DNA from: a bacterium | Lineage (GTDB): Bacteria; Pseudomonadota; Alphaproteobacteria; Rhodobacterales; Rhodobacteraceae | Assembly: GCA_016124195.1 (NCBI GenBank) | Contig: WGOE01000001.1 | Location: forward strand, 124,001 to 188,000 | Length of the DNA: 64,000 nt | Direction: 5' to 3' | Shown: positions 1 through 7,911 of the stretch, in pieces | Position numbering within the stretch: position 1 is the stretch's first letter | How the letters are laid out: every line of letters starts with the position of its first letter | Made by a program: the position numbers and the translations under genes | Notes under the pieces: model-generated | What the model saw: only the letters and a program-made list of their open reading frames with translations | The model's database searches: none | What the model was told of the DNA's origin: nothing

Positions 1-761
1 CTGGGATGAGCGCCCAGCAGATGAAGGTCGATGTTGTGTCCAACAACCTCGCCAACATGTCCACCACCGGCTACAACGCCCGCCGCGCCGATTTCGCTGA
101 CCTGATGTATCAGCAGATCGAAAAGCCCGGGGCGATCTCGTCCGAAAGCGGCACGATGCTGCCGACGGGTGTGCAGTTGGGCATGGGCGTGCGGCCCTCG
201 TCGGTTTCGGTCATCCTGCAGCAGGGCGCCCTGAGCCAGACCAGCGGCGATCTTGACGTGGCCGTGCAGGGCAAGGGCTATCTGGAGGTGACCCTGCCCT
301 CGGGTGCTGTGGCCTATACACGCGACGGCGCCCTGAAGCGCACCGCCGACGGGCTGATCGTGACCGCGGACGGTTATCAGGTGAACCCGGGCATCACCAT
401 TCCTTCCGATGCCAAAAGTGTTGCCATCAACCCGAATGGCGAGGTTTATGCCTATTTCGAAGGTCAGCTCAATCCGACCCTCCTCGGGCAGTTCAGCCTC
501 GCGACTTTCACCAACGAAAAGGGGCTGGAGGCTACAGGGTCGAACCTCTTTCTGGAAAGTCCCGCCTCCGGCCCGCCGGTCGAGGGCACTCCGGGAAGCG
601 ATGGCTTCGGACAGCTCCGCCAGGGCTACCTCGAGGAAAGCTCGGTCGATGCGGTGCATGAGATCACCGAACTGATCAAGGCGCAGCGCGGCTACGAACT
701 GAACGCCAAGGTCATCACCGCGGTCGATGAAATGATGTCCACGACGACGCAGGTGAAGTGA
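1..761 (+). CDS. flgG: Flagellar distal rod protein FlgG (5' end cut by window)
   Basis: Distal rod protein that links the proximal rod to the hook and runs through the P and L rings. The reading frame is already open at base 3, and the visible part starts in the conserved N-terminal D0 motif (TGMSAQQ, then VVSNNLANMSTTGY). Only about ten residues are therefore missing upstream. The C-terminus has the matching conserved rod/hook signature (ELIKAQRGYELNAKVI, then VDEMM), so the gene is complete at its 3' end. The stop overlaps the flgA start as TGATG. It heads the flgG-flgA-flgH-fliL run. Identification is secure; only the true start lies outside the window. Confidence 0.95.
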   Translation, partial: GMSAQQMKVDVVSNNLANMSTTGYNARRADFADLMYQQIEKPGAISSESGTMLPTGVQLGMGVRPSSVSVILQQGALSQTSGDLDVAVQGKGYLEVTLPSGAVAYTRDGALKRTADGLIVTADGYQVNPGITIPSDAKSVAINPNGEVYAYFEGQLNPTLLGQFSLATFTNEKGLEATGSNLFLESPASGPPVEGTPGSDGFGQLRQGYLEESSVDAVHEITELIKAQRGYELNAKVITAVDEMMSTTTQVK

Positions 762-1189
762 TGCGCAGGCTCGTCCTTGTCCTGATGTTGCTTGCCCCCC
801 CGGCCCTCGCCGACAGCATGATCGCGACGCGCACGATCCATGCCCTGTCGGTGATCGGCCCCGACGATGTCGCGATGGTGGCAGCAGACATTCCCGGGGC
901 GATGACCAAGCTTGACGATGCGATCGGGCAAGAGGCCAAGGTCACGCTTTATGCCGGGCGGCCGATCGTCGAAGGCGACCTTGGCGCGCCCGCCCTGGTC
1001 AAACGCAGCCAGTTGGTTACCCTGGTGTTCCAGGCCGACGGTCTGACCATTCACACCGACGGCAGAGCGTTGGAGCGCGGCGCGTCGGGCGATCTCATTC
1101 ACGTGATGAACCTGTCCTCACATCTGACCGTGTCCGGTGCTGTCGCTCCGGACGGCAGTGTCGTCGTAGGACCCAAAAGCAAGGACTGA
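761..1189 (+). CDS. flgA: Flagellar P-ring assembly chaperone FlgA (short form)
   Basis: Periplasmic chaperone needed for FlgI polymerisation into the P ring. An N-terminal signal peptide (MRRLVLVLMLLAPPALA) is followed by an SAF-like domain (TIHALSVIGPDDV at about 25-40, GRPIVEGDL at about 70), as in FlgA C-terminal domains. At 142 residues it is much shorter than the roughly 220-residue enterobacterial protein; short FlgA forms are usual in alphaproteobacteria. A GTG three bases earlier (758) is possible, but the ATG at 761 overlaps the flgG stop as TGATG, the pattern used throughout this cluster. Its place between flgG and flgH supports the call. Confidence 0.9.
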   Translation: MRRLVLVLMLLAPPALADSMIATRTIHALSVIGPDDVAMVAADIPGAMTKLDDAIGQEAKVTLYAGRPIVEGDLGAPALVKRSQLVTLVFQADGLTIHTDGRALERGASGDLIHVMNLSSHLTVSGAVAPDGSVVVGPKSKD

Positions 1190-1194
1190 ACCCT

Positions 1195-1911
1195 ATGCGC
1201 AAGATCTTGGTCACATGTCTTCTGTTGGCCAGCTGCGGAAAGCTCAACCAGGTGGGCCGGGCTCCGGAATTCTCGCCGCTCGATGGCAACAGCGAGCACA
1301 ATGCGATGTATTCCAGCCTGCCGGCCGCGGTCGAGGACCGCGGTCCGACCGAACAATCCTCGTTGTGGACGGCGCGCCGCAATTCCTTGCTGGGCGATCA
1401 CAGAGCCAATACGCGCGGCGACATCCTTACCGTTGTTGTGCAGATCAACGATCAGGCCACCATCAACGACACGACAGGCCGCAGCAGAACGGGATCCAAC
1501 AAGATGGGTGTCCCCTCGCTCTTTGGCATTCCTCAACGGCTGGACGCTGTGATGCCGACCGGGGCTACCTCGGCAAGTCTTGTGGCGACCAATTCGGCCA
1601 CCACTTTCTCGGGCACCGGCAGCGTTGCACGGAACGAGAAAGTCACGCTGCGGCTGGCGGCCACGGTTGTTGAAGAATTGCCAAACGGCGTGCTGCGCAT
1701 CGAGGGCCAGCAACAGGTCAGGGTCAACAACGAACTCAGAGACCTCGTCGTCAGCGGATATGTCCGCCCGGACGACATTTCGCGCCAGAACGAGATCACC
1801 TACGACAAGATCGCCGATGCGCAGATCGCCTACGGCGGTAGAGGGCAGATCACCGATGTCCAGCAGCCGGCCTGGGGCCAGCAAGTCGCCGATCAAGTTC
1901 TGCCGTTCTGA
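1195..1911 (+). CDS. flgH: Flagellar L-ring lipoprotein FlgH
   Basis: Outer-membrane lipoprotein forming the L ring around the distal rod. The 238-residue product starts with a lipoprotein signal whose lipobox LASC puts the lipidated cysteine at about residue 14. Family features follow: a segment with WTARRNSLLGDHRANTRGDILTV near residues 60-80 and a C-terminal half with a VVEELPNGVLRIEG motif and a conserved VSGYVRPDDIS segment. Length matches the family. It lies five bases downstream of flgA and six upstream of fliL, so it is almost certainly co-transcribed. Confidence 0.95.
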   Translation: MRKILVTCLLLASCGKLNQVGRAPEFSPLDGNSEHNAMYSSLPAAVEDRGPTEQSSLWTARRNSLLGDHRANTRGDILTVVVQINDQATINDTTGRSRTGSNKMGVPSLFGIPQRLDAVMPTGATSASLVATNSATTFSGTGSVARNEKVTLRLAATVVEELPNGVLRIEGQQQVRVNNELRDLVVSGYVRPDDISRQNEITYDKIADAQIAYGGRGQITDVQQPAWGQQVADQVLPF

Positions 1912-1916
1912 TCATC

Positions 1917-2381
1917 ATGTTCAGAAAGATCCTCCCCCTCCTTCTTGGCGTGATCGGCCTTCTGGCCGGAGCTGGTGCTGGCTATTTCCTGCGCCCGGCT
2001 CCAGACGCAGCCCAGCAAGAAGCCAAGGCGAAACCCGCAGAGCCCGACCCCGCGCTCGAACCGGAATATGCCAAGCTTTCCAATCAGTTCATCGTCCCTG
2101 TGATGAAAAAGGGCAAGGTGTCGGCGATGGTGATCCTGTCGCTCAGCCTACAGGTCAGCAAGGGCATGTCCCCCGATGTTTACAACGCAGAGCCCAAATT
2201 GCGTGACGCTTTCCTGCAGGTGATGTTCGACCACGCCAACTCCGGTGGTTTCGATGGAGCCTATACCGACGGATCGAACATGGTCCTGCTGCGCTCAGCC
2301 CTGCTGGAGGCGGCAAAGTCGATACTGGGCGAAAAGGTCAGCGATGTTCTGATCACCGACATCGTCCGGCAGGACAGCTGA
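1917..2381 (+). CDS. fliL: FliL-family stator/basal-body protein (copy 1)
   Basis: Single-pass inner-membrane protein of the FliL family, which surrounds the MotAB stator and affects torque. Of 154 residues, one N-terminal transmembrane helix (about 7-26) is followed by a short charged linker and a periplasmic domain. That domain has the family-typical start YAKLSNQFIVPVMKKGKVSAMVILSLSLQV and ends LITDIVRQDS. It closes the flgG-flgA-flgH run; motA would be the natural next gene but is separated by about 1.7 kb carrying an IS66 remnant. A second, divergent FliL lies at 17594-18091, so the two copies may have different roles. Confidence 0.85.
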   Translation: MFRKILPLLLGVIGLLAGAGAGYFLRPAPDAAQQEAKAKPAEPDPALEPEYAKLSNQFIVPVMKKGKVSAMVILSLSLQVSKGMSPDVYNAEPKLRDAFLQVMFDHANSGGFDGAYTDGSNMVLLRSALLEAAKSILGEKVSDVLITDIVRQDS

Positions 2382-2959
2382 GATTTCACCTCGTGCCACG
2401 AGGCATGAATCTGCTGCCGAACCCGTCGCTTTGACAAAGGCAGGGCATTGAGCCCCAGTTTGTTCAAAGCGGCGCAAGCGATGCGTGCGCCCCGCGGTTC
2501 TCCGAAAGGGGTATAACAGGCTTGCAGTTGTAGCGCCGATTGAGTTGGGCATTGCGCCGAAAGCAGGTGTGATGGTGATTTGCCGGTCAAAACGTGGTGA
2601 CGGGCTCTAAGTCCTCTATTGAGACGGCTATGGCAAAGTGATGATCTGCAGATGGATGGACCCGGGCGGTCTTGCCCGGCAGAAGGTCGGTGACGGTGTC
2701 ATACGCCTGTTGCGAGTGCAGTTTGAGGCGCTGCTTGCCGGTCTCTGCTTACAACGGATCCAAGCCCTGCGCCGCATTCCGACCGCGACAGAATGACGCG
2801 GGACTCACCTTGCAAATATGGGCGTTCGTCGGGCGGTTCGGTATGAACCCGCGTAATCAGCCACTCTTCAACCCCTTGATCTGGATGCCCTTTCACCCGA
2901 AGTACAGAAGGCTTTTCTGGTCATGCGGTTTGAAGTGGCGTGACAGCGCGCCCGGATCG
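2382..2959. other. Intergenic stretch with no recognisable gene
   Basis: Between fliL and the IS66 remnant. Both strands are open only in short frames with no family resemblance. It may be further decayed mobile-element sequence, because it joins the IS66 remnant without a clear boundary, but I see no terminal repeat. Any native fliL-motA intergenic sequence must lie here or just before motA. Confidence 0.5.
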
Positions 2960-3800
2960 AGCGTCAGGATTACCTGATGGCAGGGCTGCTCCATGCTCTC
3001 TACGAGGATCGGTCCGAGCAGTCGGGCACCGAAAAGCGCCATCTGACTTTCAAAGACCCGCAGACAGCTGTCGCCGAAGCAGAAGCAGCCCGCGTGGCTT
3101 TGACCGCACGCAATGCCGGTGGGACCGCAGGGCGACTGGCTGCCAAACGCAATCGCATACATCTGCCAGACCACATGCAGCGCATCGAACTGGCGATTGA
3201 GCCCACGCCGAAGGTCGACACTCGGCCTTACAGACACCGTCAGGATCGGCGAGGACCCTAGCGAGAGCCTCTACCTCATTCCGGCCCGCTTCCATGGCAT
3301 CATCACCGTTCGCCCCACGACAAGCCTGCCACCGATGCGACGCCAGGGTTTGCCAAGCCGACACAGCCTAATGGCCAATCGAGGGCGGACTGCCCGCTGA
3401 GGTCACATTCGCCCAAGGCGGTGCCCAATCGCAGGGGAAGCGTGACGCCAGTGGCGCCGTGAAATCCCCCGGAGGATCAATTACTTGCCATTGTATCGTC
3501 CACGCCGGATCTACAGACGGGGTGGTGTCGATCTGGACCGCGCCTCCCTGGCAAACTGGTGCGGCACGGCGGCCCATCATTTGCCCCCCGCGGTCGACCG
3601 GATGCTGACCCGTATCAAACGATCCTTTGGCCTCTTCAATGACGAAATCCGCTCCCCTGCGCTGGGCTCAGGGGTGGGCAAAACCACGACCGGCTATCTC
3701 TGGGCGCTGGCGCACGACGACCGGCCTTGGACTAGCGATGAACCGCCGGCAGTCGTGTTCACTACTGCGTCCGGACGCCGTGGCAGTCATGCAGTGGACA
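2960..3800 (+). pseudogene. Decayed IS66-family transposase (TnpC) remnant
   Basis: Fragments of an IS66 TnpC transposase in several frames. Around 2977-3240 the segment KRNRIHLPDHMQRIELAIEP matches the region before the zinc-binding part. Around 3260-3340 IGEDPSESLYLIPARFHGII matches the IGEDxSERLDVIPARYRVIV motif. Around 3520-3770 SLANWCGTAAHHLPPAVDRM and KTTTGYLWALAHDDRPW match the LADW...APVVDRM and KTKTGYLW...DRGW parts of the broken copy at 12.4-14.6 kb. At least three frame changes and in-frame stops show it is dead. No tnpA/tnpB or terminal repeats were found, and 3800-4050 is not recognisable. It is an old insertion between fliL and motA. Confidence 0.8.
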
Positions 3801-4054
3801 GGTGCCATGCCGGTCTGGAAATCACTTTGGCCTCAACCGTCAGGGCAAGCCACTGGGCCTGCCATTGTCGGCCGCGTGAAGGCCGTTCGACTAGGCAGGC
3901 TCGCTTTGTGCGCTGTCGTGGATCTGAAGTCGAAGCGCCAGAGGTACCGGAAGGCGGATCGCTTCTTGCGGCGACAAGGTCCCGCGAACCGGCTCAGCCT
4001 TTCTTAACCTGAGAGTGTCACAGATGAGGAGGGCAGAACAATCGGGGGCATGCC

Positions 4055-4927
4055 ATGATCGCTATTGTCGGCATCATAATGATCTTCGTCATGGTCTTTG
4101 GCGGCTATATGTTCGCCGGTGGCAAAATGGCGATCATCATTGAGGCCCTGCCCCACGAACTGATCGTGATCGGCGGTGCAGCTTTCGGGGCGTTCTTGCT
4201 GGGCAACAATCTGGCTACGGTCAAGCAGGCCATGCGGGATCTGGGCAAGGTCTTCAAGGGAGCGAAGTGGACCCCGGGCGACTATCGGGACTTGCTGGCC
4301 CTGCTGTTTGATCTGGTCAGGATCGCACGATCAAACCCTGTGGCGCTGGAAGAGCATGTCGAAAGTCCGGATGCCTCGTCGATCTTTGGACGTTATCCGA
4401 AAATCCAGCACGATCATGATGTTGTGGAACTTATCTGCGACACGCTGCGTGCGGCTTCTATGAATTACGACGATCCGCACCAAGTTGAGGAAGTCCTGGA
4501 CAAACGCATGGAAGAAGCTCACCACCACGCGTTGCATGGCAGTCATGCCTGGCAATCCATGGCGGATGCCATGCCGGCGATCGGCATCGTTGCCGCGGTG
4601 CTGGGCGTGATCAAGACGATGGGTTCGATCGATCAGCCCCCAGAGATTCTGGGCGGCATGATCGGTGGAGCCTTGGTCGGGACGTTCATGGGCGTATTTC
4701 TGGCCTATGGCTTCATTGGACCGATGTCTGCCCGGATCAAGGCCGTGGTCGACGAGGACAACTATTTCCATTTGCTGATTCGGGAAGTCCTGATCGCAAA
4801 TCTGCATCGACACCCGCCGAATATCTGCATCGAGGTGGGGCGACAGAATACACCGCATCACGTGCGCCCCAGCTTCGCGGCCGTCGAAGAAGTGCTGCGC
4901 GGTCTCAAACAGGAAAACGCAGCATGA
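4055..4927 (+). CDS. motA: Flagellar stator protein MotA
   Basis: Inner-membrane proton-channel subunit of the flagellar stator, paired with MotB (here far away at 26.4-27.3 kb, minus strand). At 290 residues it matches the family: two N-terminal helices, a large cytoplasmic loop (about 60-165) and two C-terminal helices. The two channel prolines are present, Pro174 in DAMPAIGIVAAVLG and Pro223 in AYGFIGPMSAR. Several histidines (HHHALHG) precede helix 3. The start has a GA-rich leader (gaggaggg at about 4026) and cgggggc closer in. The stop overlaps the next gene as ATGA, so motA begins a run to flhB and beyond. Confidence 0.95.
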   Translation: MIAIVGIIMIFVMVFGGYMFAGGKMAIIIEALPHELIVIGGAAFGAFLLGNNLATVKQAMRDLGKVFKGAKWTPGDYRDLLALLFDLVRIARSNPVALEEHVESPDASSIFGRYPKIQHDHDVVELICDTLRAASMNYDDPHQVEEVLDKRMEEAHHHALHGSHAWQSMADAMPAIGIVAAVLGVIKTMGSIDQPPEILGGMIGGALVGTFMGVFLAYGFIGPMSARIKAVVDEDNYFHLLIREVLIANLHRHPPNICIEVGRQNTPHHVRPSFAAVEEVLRGLKQENAA

Positions 4928-7134
4928 GACTGTGGGGCGCCCTTCTGATCGCCTGGGCGTTGAATGGTCTTGCCGCGCAGGCGGGCCCGGCCTTCGTCAC
5001 CTCCGGCGAACACCCCGGATTCACCCGCCTTGTCATGCAGTTCGACGGTCCGGTGGATTGGAAGATGGGACGCGCCTTGGATGGCTATGTCCTGCGACTG
5101 CAGGGGGAGCGACCGGTTTACGATCTGGGCAAGGCTTTCGATCTGATCGGCAAAAGTCGGCTCGCCGCGATCTGGGCCGATCCAGCCTCGGGCGACCTGC
5201 ATTTCGGTGTTGCCTGTGCTTGCTACGCCATGCCGTTCGAGTTTCGGCCGGGCGTGATCGTTGTCGATCTGCGCGACGGCAAACCACCGAAAGGCTCATC
5301 CTTCGAAGCACCGCTGGACACTGCAGGTCCATCTGCCGCCTCAGATCCTGCGCAAATGTCTCAGACGCCGGCACCGAACTACAATTGGGTCGATCTTGCC
5401 GCGTCACATTTGAAGGAGGTGACAGGCGCCACCCTCGCGGCAACACTGTCGAATGCGGATACAAATGGCCTCGTGGTCGATCCCGCGCTCGCGGCCCTGC
5501 GCACCTCTTTGATGGAGGAGATGAGCCGGGGCGCATCGCAGGGCATCGTCGACATGGCCAAGCTGAAAAAACAACCTGAAGCCGACATGGGCAAAATGGA
5601 CCCTTCGGTCCTGATCCATCTGGGAGAGACGCCGAACTTGATCATCCGCCAGAAGGGGGCGCCCGATCAGCCCCTGACAGCCAAGGGCGCGTCATGCCTT
5701 TCGGATGAGCAGCTTAACCTTCCAGTCTGGGGTTCCAGTCGTCCCGTATCCGACCAGATCGGGCCTGAACGGCAAGGTCTGACGGGCGAGTTCGACAAGC
5801 CCGATCCAGACGCGGTCACCCGTGCTGTCCGCTTCCAGTTGTTCCTGGGCTTCGGGGCCGAGGCGCGGGGGCTGTTGCGCGCCTTTCCGCTCGATCTGCC
5901 TGACCAACACGTCTGGGAGAGCATGGCCCATATCCTCGATGGCTTGCCAGACCCGAAACCGGCCTTCGCCGGCATGCAGGATTGCGACACGGCCGCCTCT
6001 CTCTGGGCGGCCCTGGCCGATCCACCGCAACTGCCATCAAGCGATCAAGGCAAGGCCTCGATCCTGCGGAACTTTTCGGCTCTGCCGCCTCACCTTCGGC
6101 GCGACCTTGGACCGCGCCTCGTTGAGCGGTTCCTCGCGGTCGGTGACATTGTGGTTGCCACCTCCCTGCGGGACGCCGTTTTACGCGCACCAGGCGATCC
6201 CGGGCCCGCCATCGTCTTGATGCAGGCTGCGATGGACCGCGCCATGGGCAAACCGGGAAACTCGGAGGCCAAGCTTGAACCCTTGGCGACGACAGCTGGC
6301 CCCAGTTCCGCAGATGCCTTGGCCGCTCTTGTCGAGCAAAGGGCGGTCTTGGGTCAATCCGTAGGTTTCGATCAGGTTCAGGCGCTGGAGGGCTATCTGA
6401 AAGAGCGCAAGGGCACAGTCGAAGCCGCCCGCTACCGGCATGCGCTGGTCTTGGCCCGGGCCGCGTCCGGCGACTTTGACCGGGCCTTTGTTGAGGCAGC
6501 CTCCACGCCGGAGACCCTGGGGCCCCTTTGGCAGATCCTGGCCCAGACCGGGCCGGACAGTGCTTTGCTGGCTCATGCCACCCTTGCGGACGGGGCCACG
6601 CCCCCGGCCGAAGCAAAGGCGGCGGCTGCCCAGATTGCCGATCGCATGCTGGGTCTGGGGTTGCCGGATCAGGCCGCTGTCTGGTTGAAACTCGACGACA
6701 GGGCCCCAAATTTGCTTGATGCGCGGATCAAACTGGCCCAAGGGGATCCCAAGGCGGCATTGGAGCGTCTTCAGAACGACGATTCCAATCCAGCGCTTTT
6801 GATCAAGGCTCAGGCACTGCAGGAGCTGAACGATCAAAGCGGCGCGGCAGATATCTTCGCAAAGCTTGGCAAACCGGATCAGGAAACGCTAGCTCTGGGC
6901 CGTCTGCAAGCCTGGGATGTCCTGGCACGCAGCGGCCCCGATACCTGGAAGGCCGTCGCCTCCGTTGTGGCCCCACAGGGTGGGCCAGCGCCTCTGGTTT
7001 CCTCCGCCGCGCCAAATCCTGTCGATGGTGTCTTGGCTCATAACAAGGCCCTCGTCGAGGGAAGTGCCGCCACGCGCAACGCGATCACGACACTGCTCGA
7101 TTCCGTGAAAGCGCCGTTGCCGCCCACACAATAG
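4924..7134 (+). CDS. Large periplasmic repeat protein of the motility operon (MotC-like role possible)
   Basis: 736 residues with a signal peptide (about 1-20). An N-terminal beta-rich region (GEHPGFTRLVMQFDGPVDW at about 27-45, reminiscent of AMIN-type domains) is followed from about residue 290 by an alanine/leucine-rich helical array resembling TPR/Sel1 solenoids. The start overlaps motA by four bases. In Sinorhizobium the operon motB-motC-motE encodes a periplasmic MotB chaperone (MotC) and the MotC chaperone MotE. A motE homologue sits at 16.6 kb here, so a MotC-like role is plausible by context. The protein is much larger than classic MotC (about 430 residues), however, and I cannot show homology by eye. 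Orthologues beside motA would be expected in related Rhodobacteraceae. Confidence 0.7.
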   Translation: MRLWGALLIAWALNGLAAQAGPAFVTSGEHPGFTRLVMQFDGPVDWKMGRALDGYVLRLQGERPVYDLGKAFDLIGKSRLAAIWADPASGDLHFGVACACYAMPFEFRPGVIVVDLRDGKPPKGSSFEAPLDTAGPSAASDPAQMSQTPAPNYNWVDLAASHLKEVTGATLAATLSNADTNGLVVDPALAALRTSLMEEMSRGASQGIVDMAKLKKQPEADMGKMDPSVLIHLGETPNLIIRQKGAPDQPLTAKGASCLSDEQLNLPVWGSSRPVSDQIGPERQGLTGEFDKPDPDAVTRAVRFQLFLGFGAEARGLLRAFPLDLPDQHVWESMAHILDGLPDPKPAFAGMQDCDTAASLWAALADPPQLPSSDQGKASILRNFSALPPHLRRDLGPRLVERFLAVGDIVVATSLRDAVLRAPGDPGPAIVLMQAAMDRAMGKPGNSEAKLEPLATTAGPSSADALAALVEQRAVLGQSVGFDQVQALEGYLKERKGTVEAARYRHALVLARAASGDFDRAFVEAASTPETLGPLWQILAQTGPDSALLAHATLADGATPPAEAKAAAAQIADRMLGLGLPDQAAVWLKLDDRAPNLLDARIKLAQGDPKAALERLQNDDSNPALLIKAQALQELNDQSGAADIFAKLGKPDQETLALGRLQAWDVLARSGPDTWKAVASVVAPQGGPAPLVSSAAPNPVDGVLAHNKALVEGSAATRNAITTLLDSVKAPLPPTQ

Positions 7135-7218
7135 GCATTCGCTTACGGCTCAGTAAGGTTTCACGGTTAGCGTGGCTTCAGACGCAATAGAATGGCGTCA
7201 GACAGGGTGAAACCCGAT

Positions 7219-7911
7219 ATGTTGAAGTCAGACGCGGCATGGGCCGTTATTCTCCTTTCTTCAGTCCTGACGCCGTTGGCGGCAGGGGCTGCGGCCGCGC
7301 CGGACCCCTCCGGCCTTTGTGATCGTGCTGCTGCCCGCGCGGCGCAAACCTCAGGTGTTCCTGTCGACATCCTGCTCGCCATATCGCGCGTCGAAACCGG
7401 CCGACGCAAAGGCGGCGCCCTGAGCCCGTGGCCCTGGACGATCAATGCAGACGGAAAAGGCGCATTCTATGACAGCAAGGCCGAAGCGGTCACAGCCGCG
7501 ACGGCGCATCTGACCGATGGCACCGGCACTTTCGACGTTGGCTGCTTTCAACTGAACATCCGATGGCACGGAAATTCCTTTGCGACATTGGACGACATGT
7601 TCGATCCGGACCAGAATGCCAGTTATGCTGCGAATTTTCTGACTTCGCTGTATCAAGAGACAGGCAGCTGGGCCGATGCCGTCGCCGCTTACCATTCGCG
7701 CACTCCCGATCTGGCACAGAGCTATCTCAATCAGGTCAAGGCGGTGTTGCATGACGGCACCGGCGATGCTGCGCCCGCGCCCCCAGTGCAACAACCCGTT
7801 CCGGTGCGCGAAAACACCTTTCCCTTGCTGCAGCCCGGCGCACAGGGGAGCTTCGGTTCCATAGTCCCATTCACTGCGGCAAATCGCCCGCTCATCGGAG
7901 GAAACCCCTAG
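7219..7911 (+). CDS. sltF: Flagellar lytic transglycosylase (SltF-like)
   Basis: Periplasmic peptidoglycan lyase that opens the wall for rod assembly. A signal peptide (AWAVILLSSVLTPLAAGAAAA) precedes an SLT-fold domain: catalytic glutamate in LLAISRVETGRR (Glu59), a GCFQLNIRWHG segment corresponding to the GLMQI/N motif, NASYAANFL, and WADAVAAYHS. The proline-rich tail after about residue 185 could bind partners. In Rhodobacter sphaeroides SltF is a flagellum-specific enzyme encoded among rod/export genes, which fits the flhA neighbourhood. An upstream ATG at 7192 would add nine residues. I prefer 7219 because aggtga-like bases precede it and the signal peptide is then canonical. The stop overlaps the GTG of flhA. 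Confidence 0.85.
   Translation: MLKSDAAWAVILLSSVLTPLAAGAAAAPDPSGLCDRAAARAAQTSGVPVDILLAISRVETGRRKGGALSPWPWTINADGKGAFYDSKAEAVTAATAHLTDGTGTFDVGCFQLNIRWHGNSFATLDDMFDPDQNASYAANFLTSLYQETGSWADAVAAYHSRTPDLAQSYLNQVKAVLHDGTGDAAPAPPVQQPVPVRENTFPLLQPGAQGSFGSIVPFTAANRPLIGGNP
7896..7903 (+). promoter_or_regulatory. Ribosome binding site supporting the GTG start of flhA
   Basis: cggaggaa lies seven bases before the GTG at 7911, inside the end of the transglycosylase gene. It is the strongest Shine-Dalgarno match nearby and decides that flhA starts at this GTG. Confidence 0.6.

Noticed and set aside
2261-2590. Minus-strand 109-codon frame after fliL
   Set aside because: No ribosome site or family resemblance and overlaps the fliL end; treated as chance.
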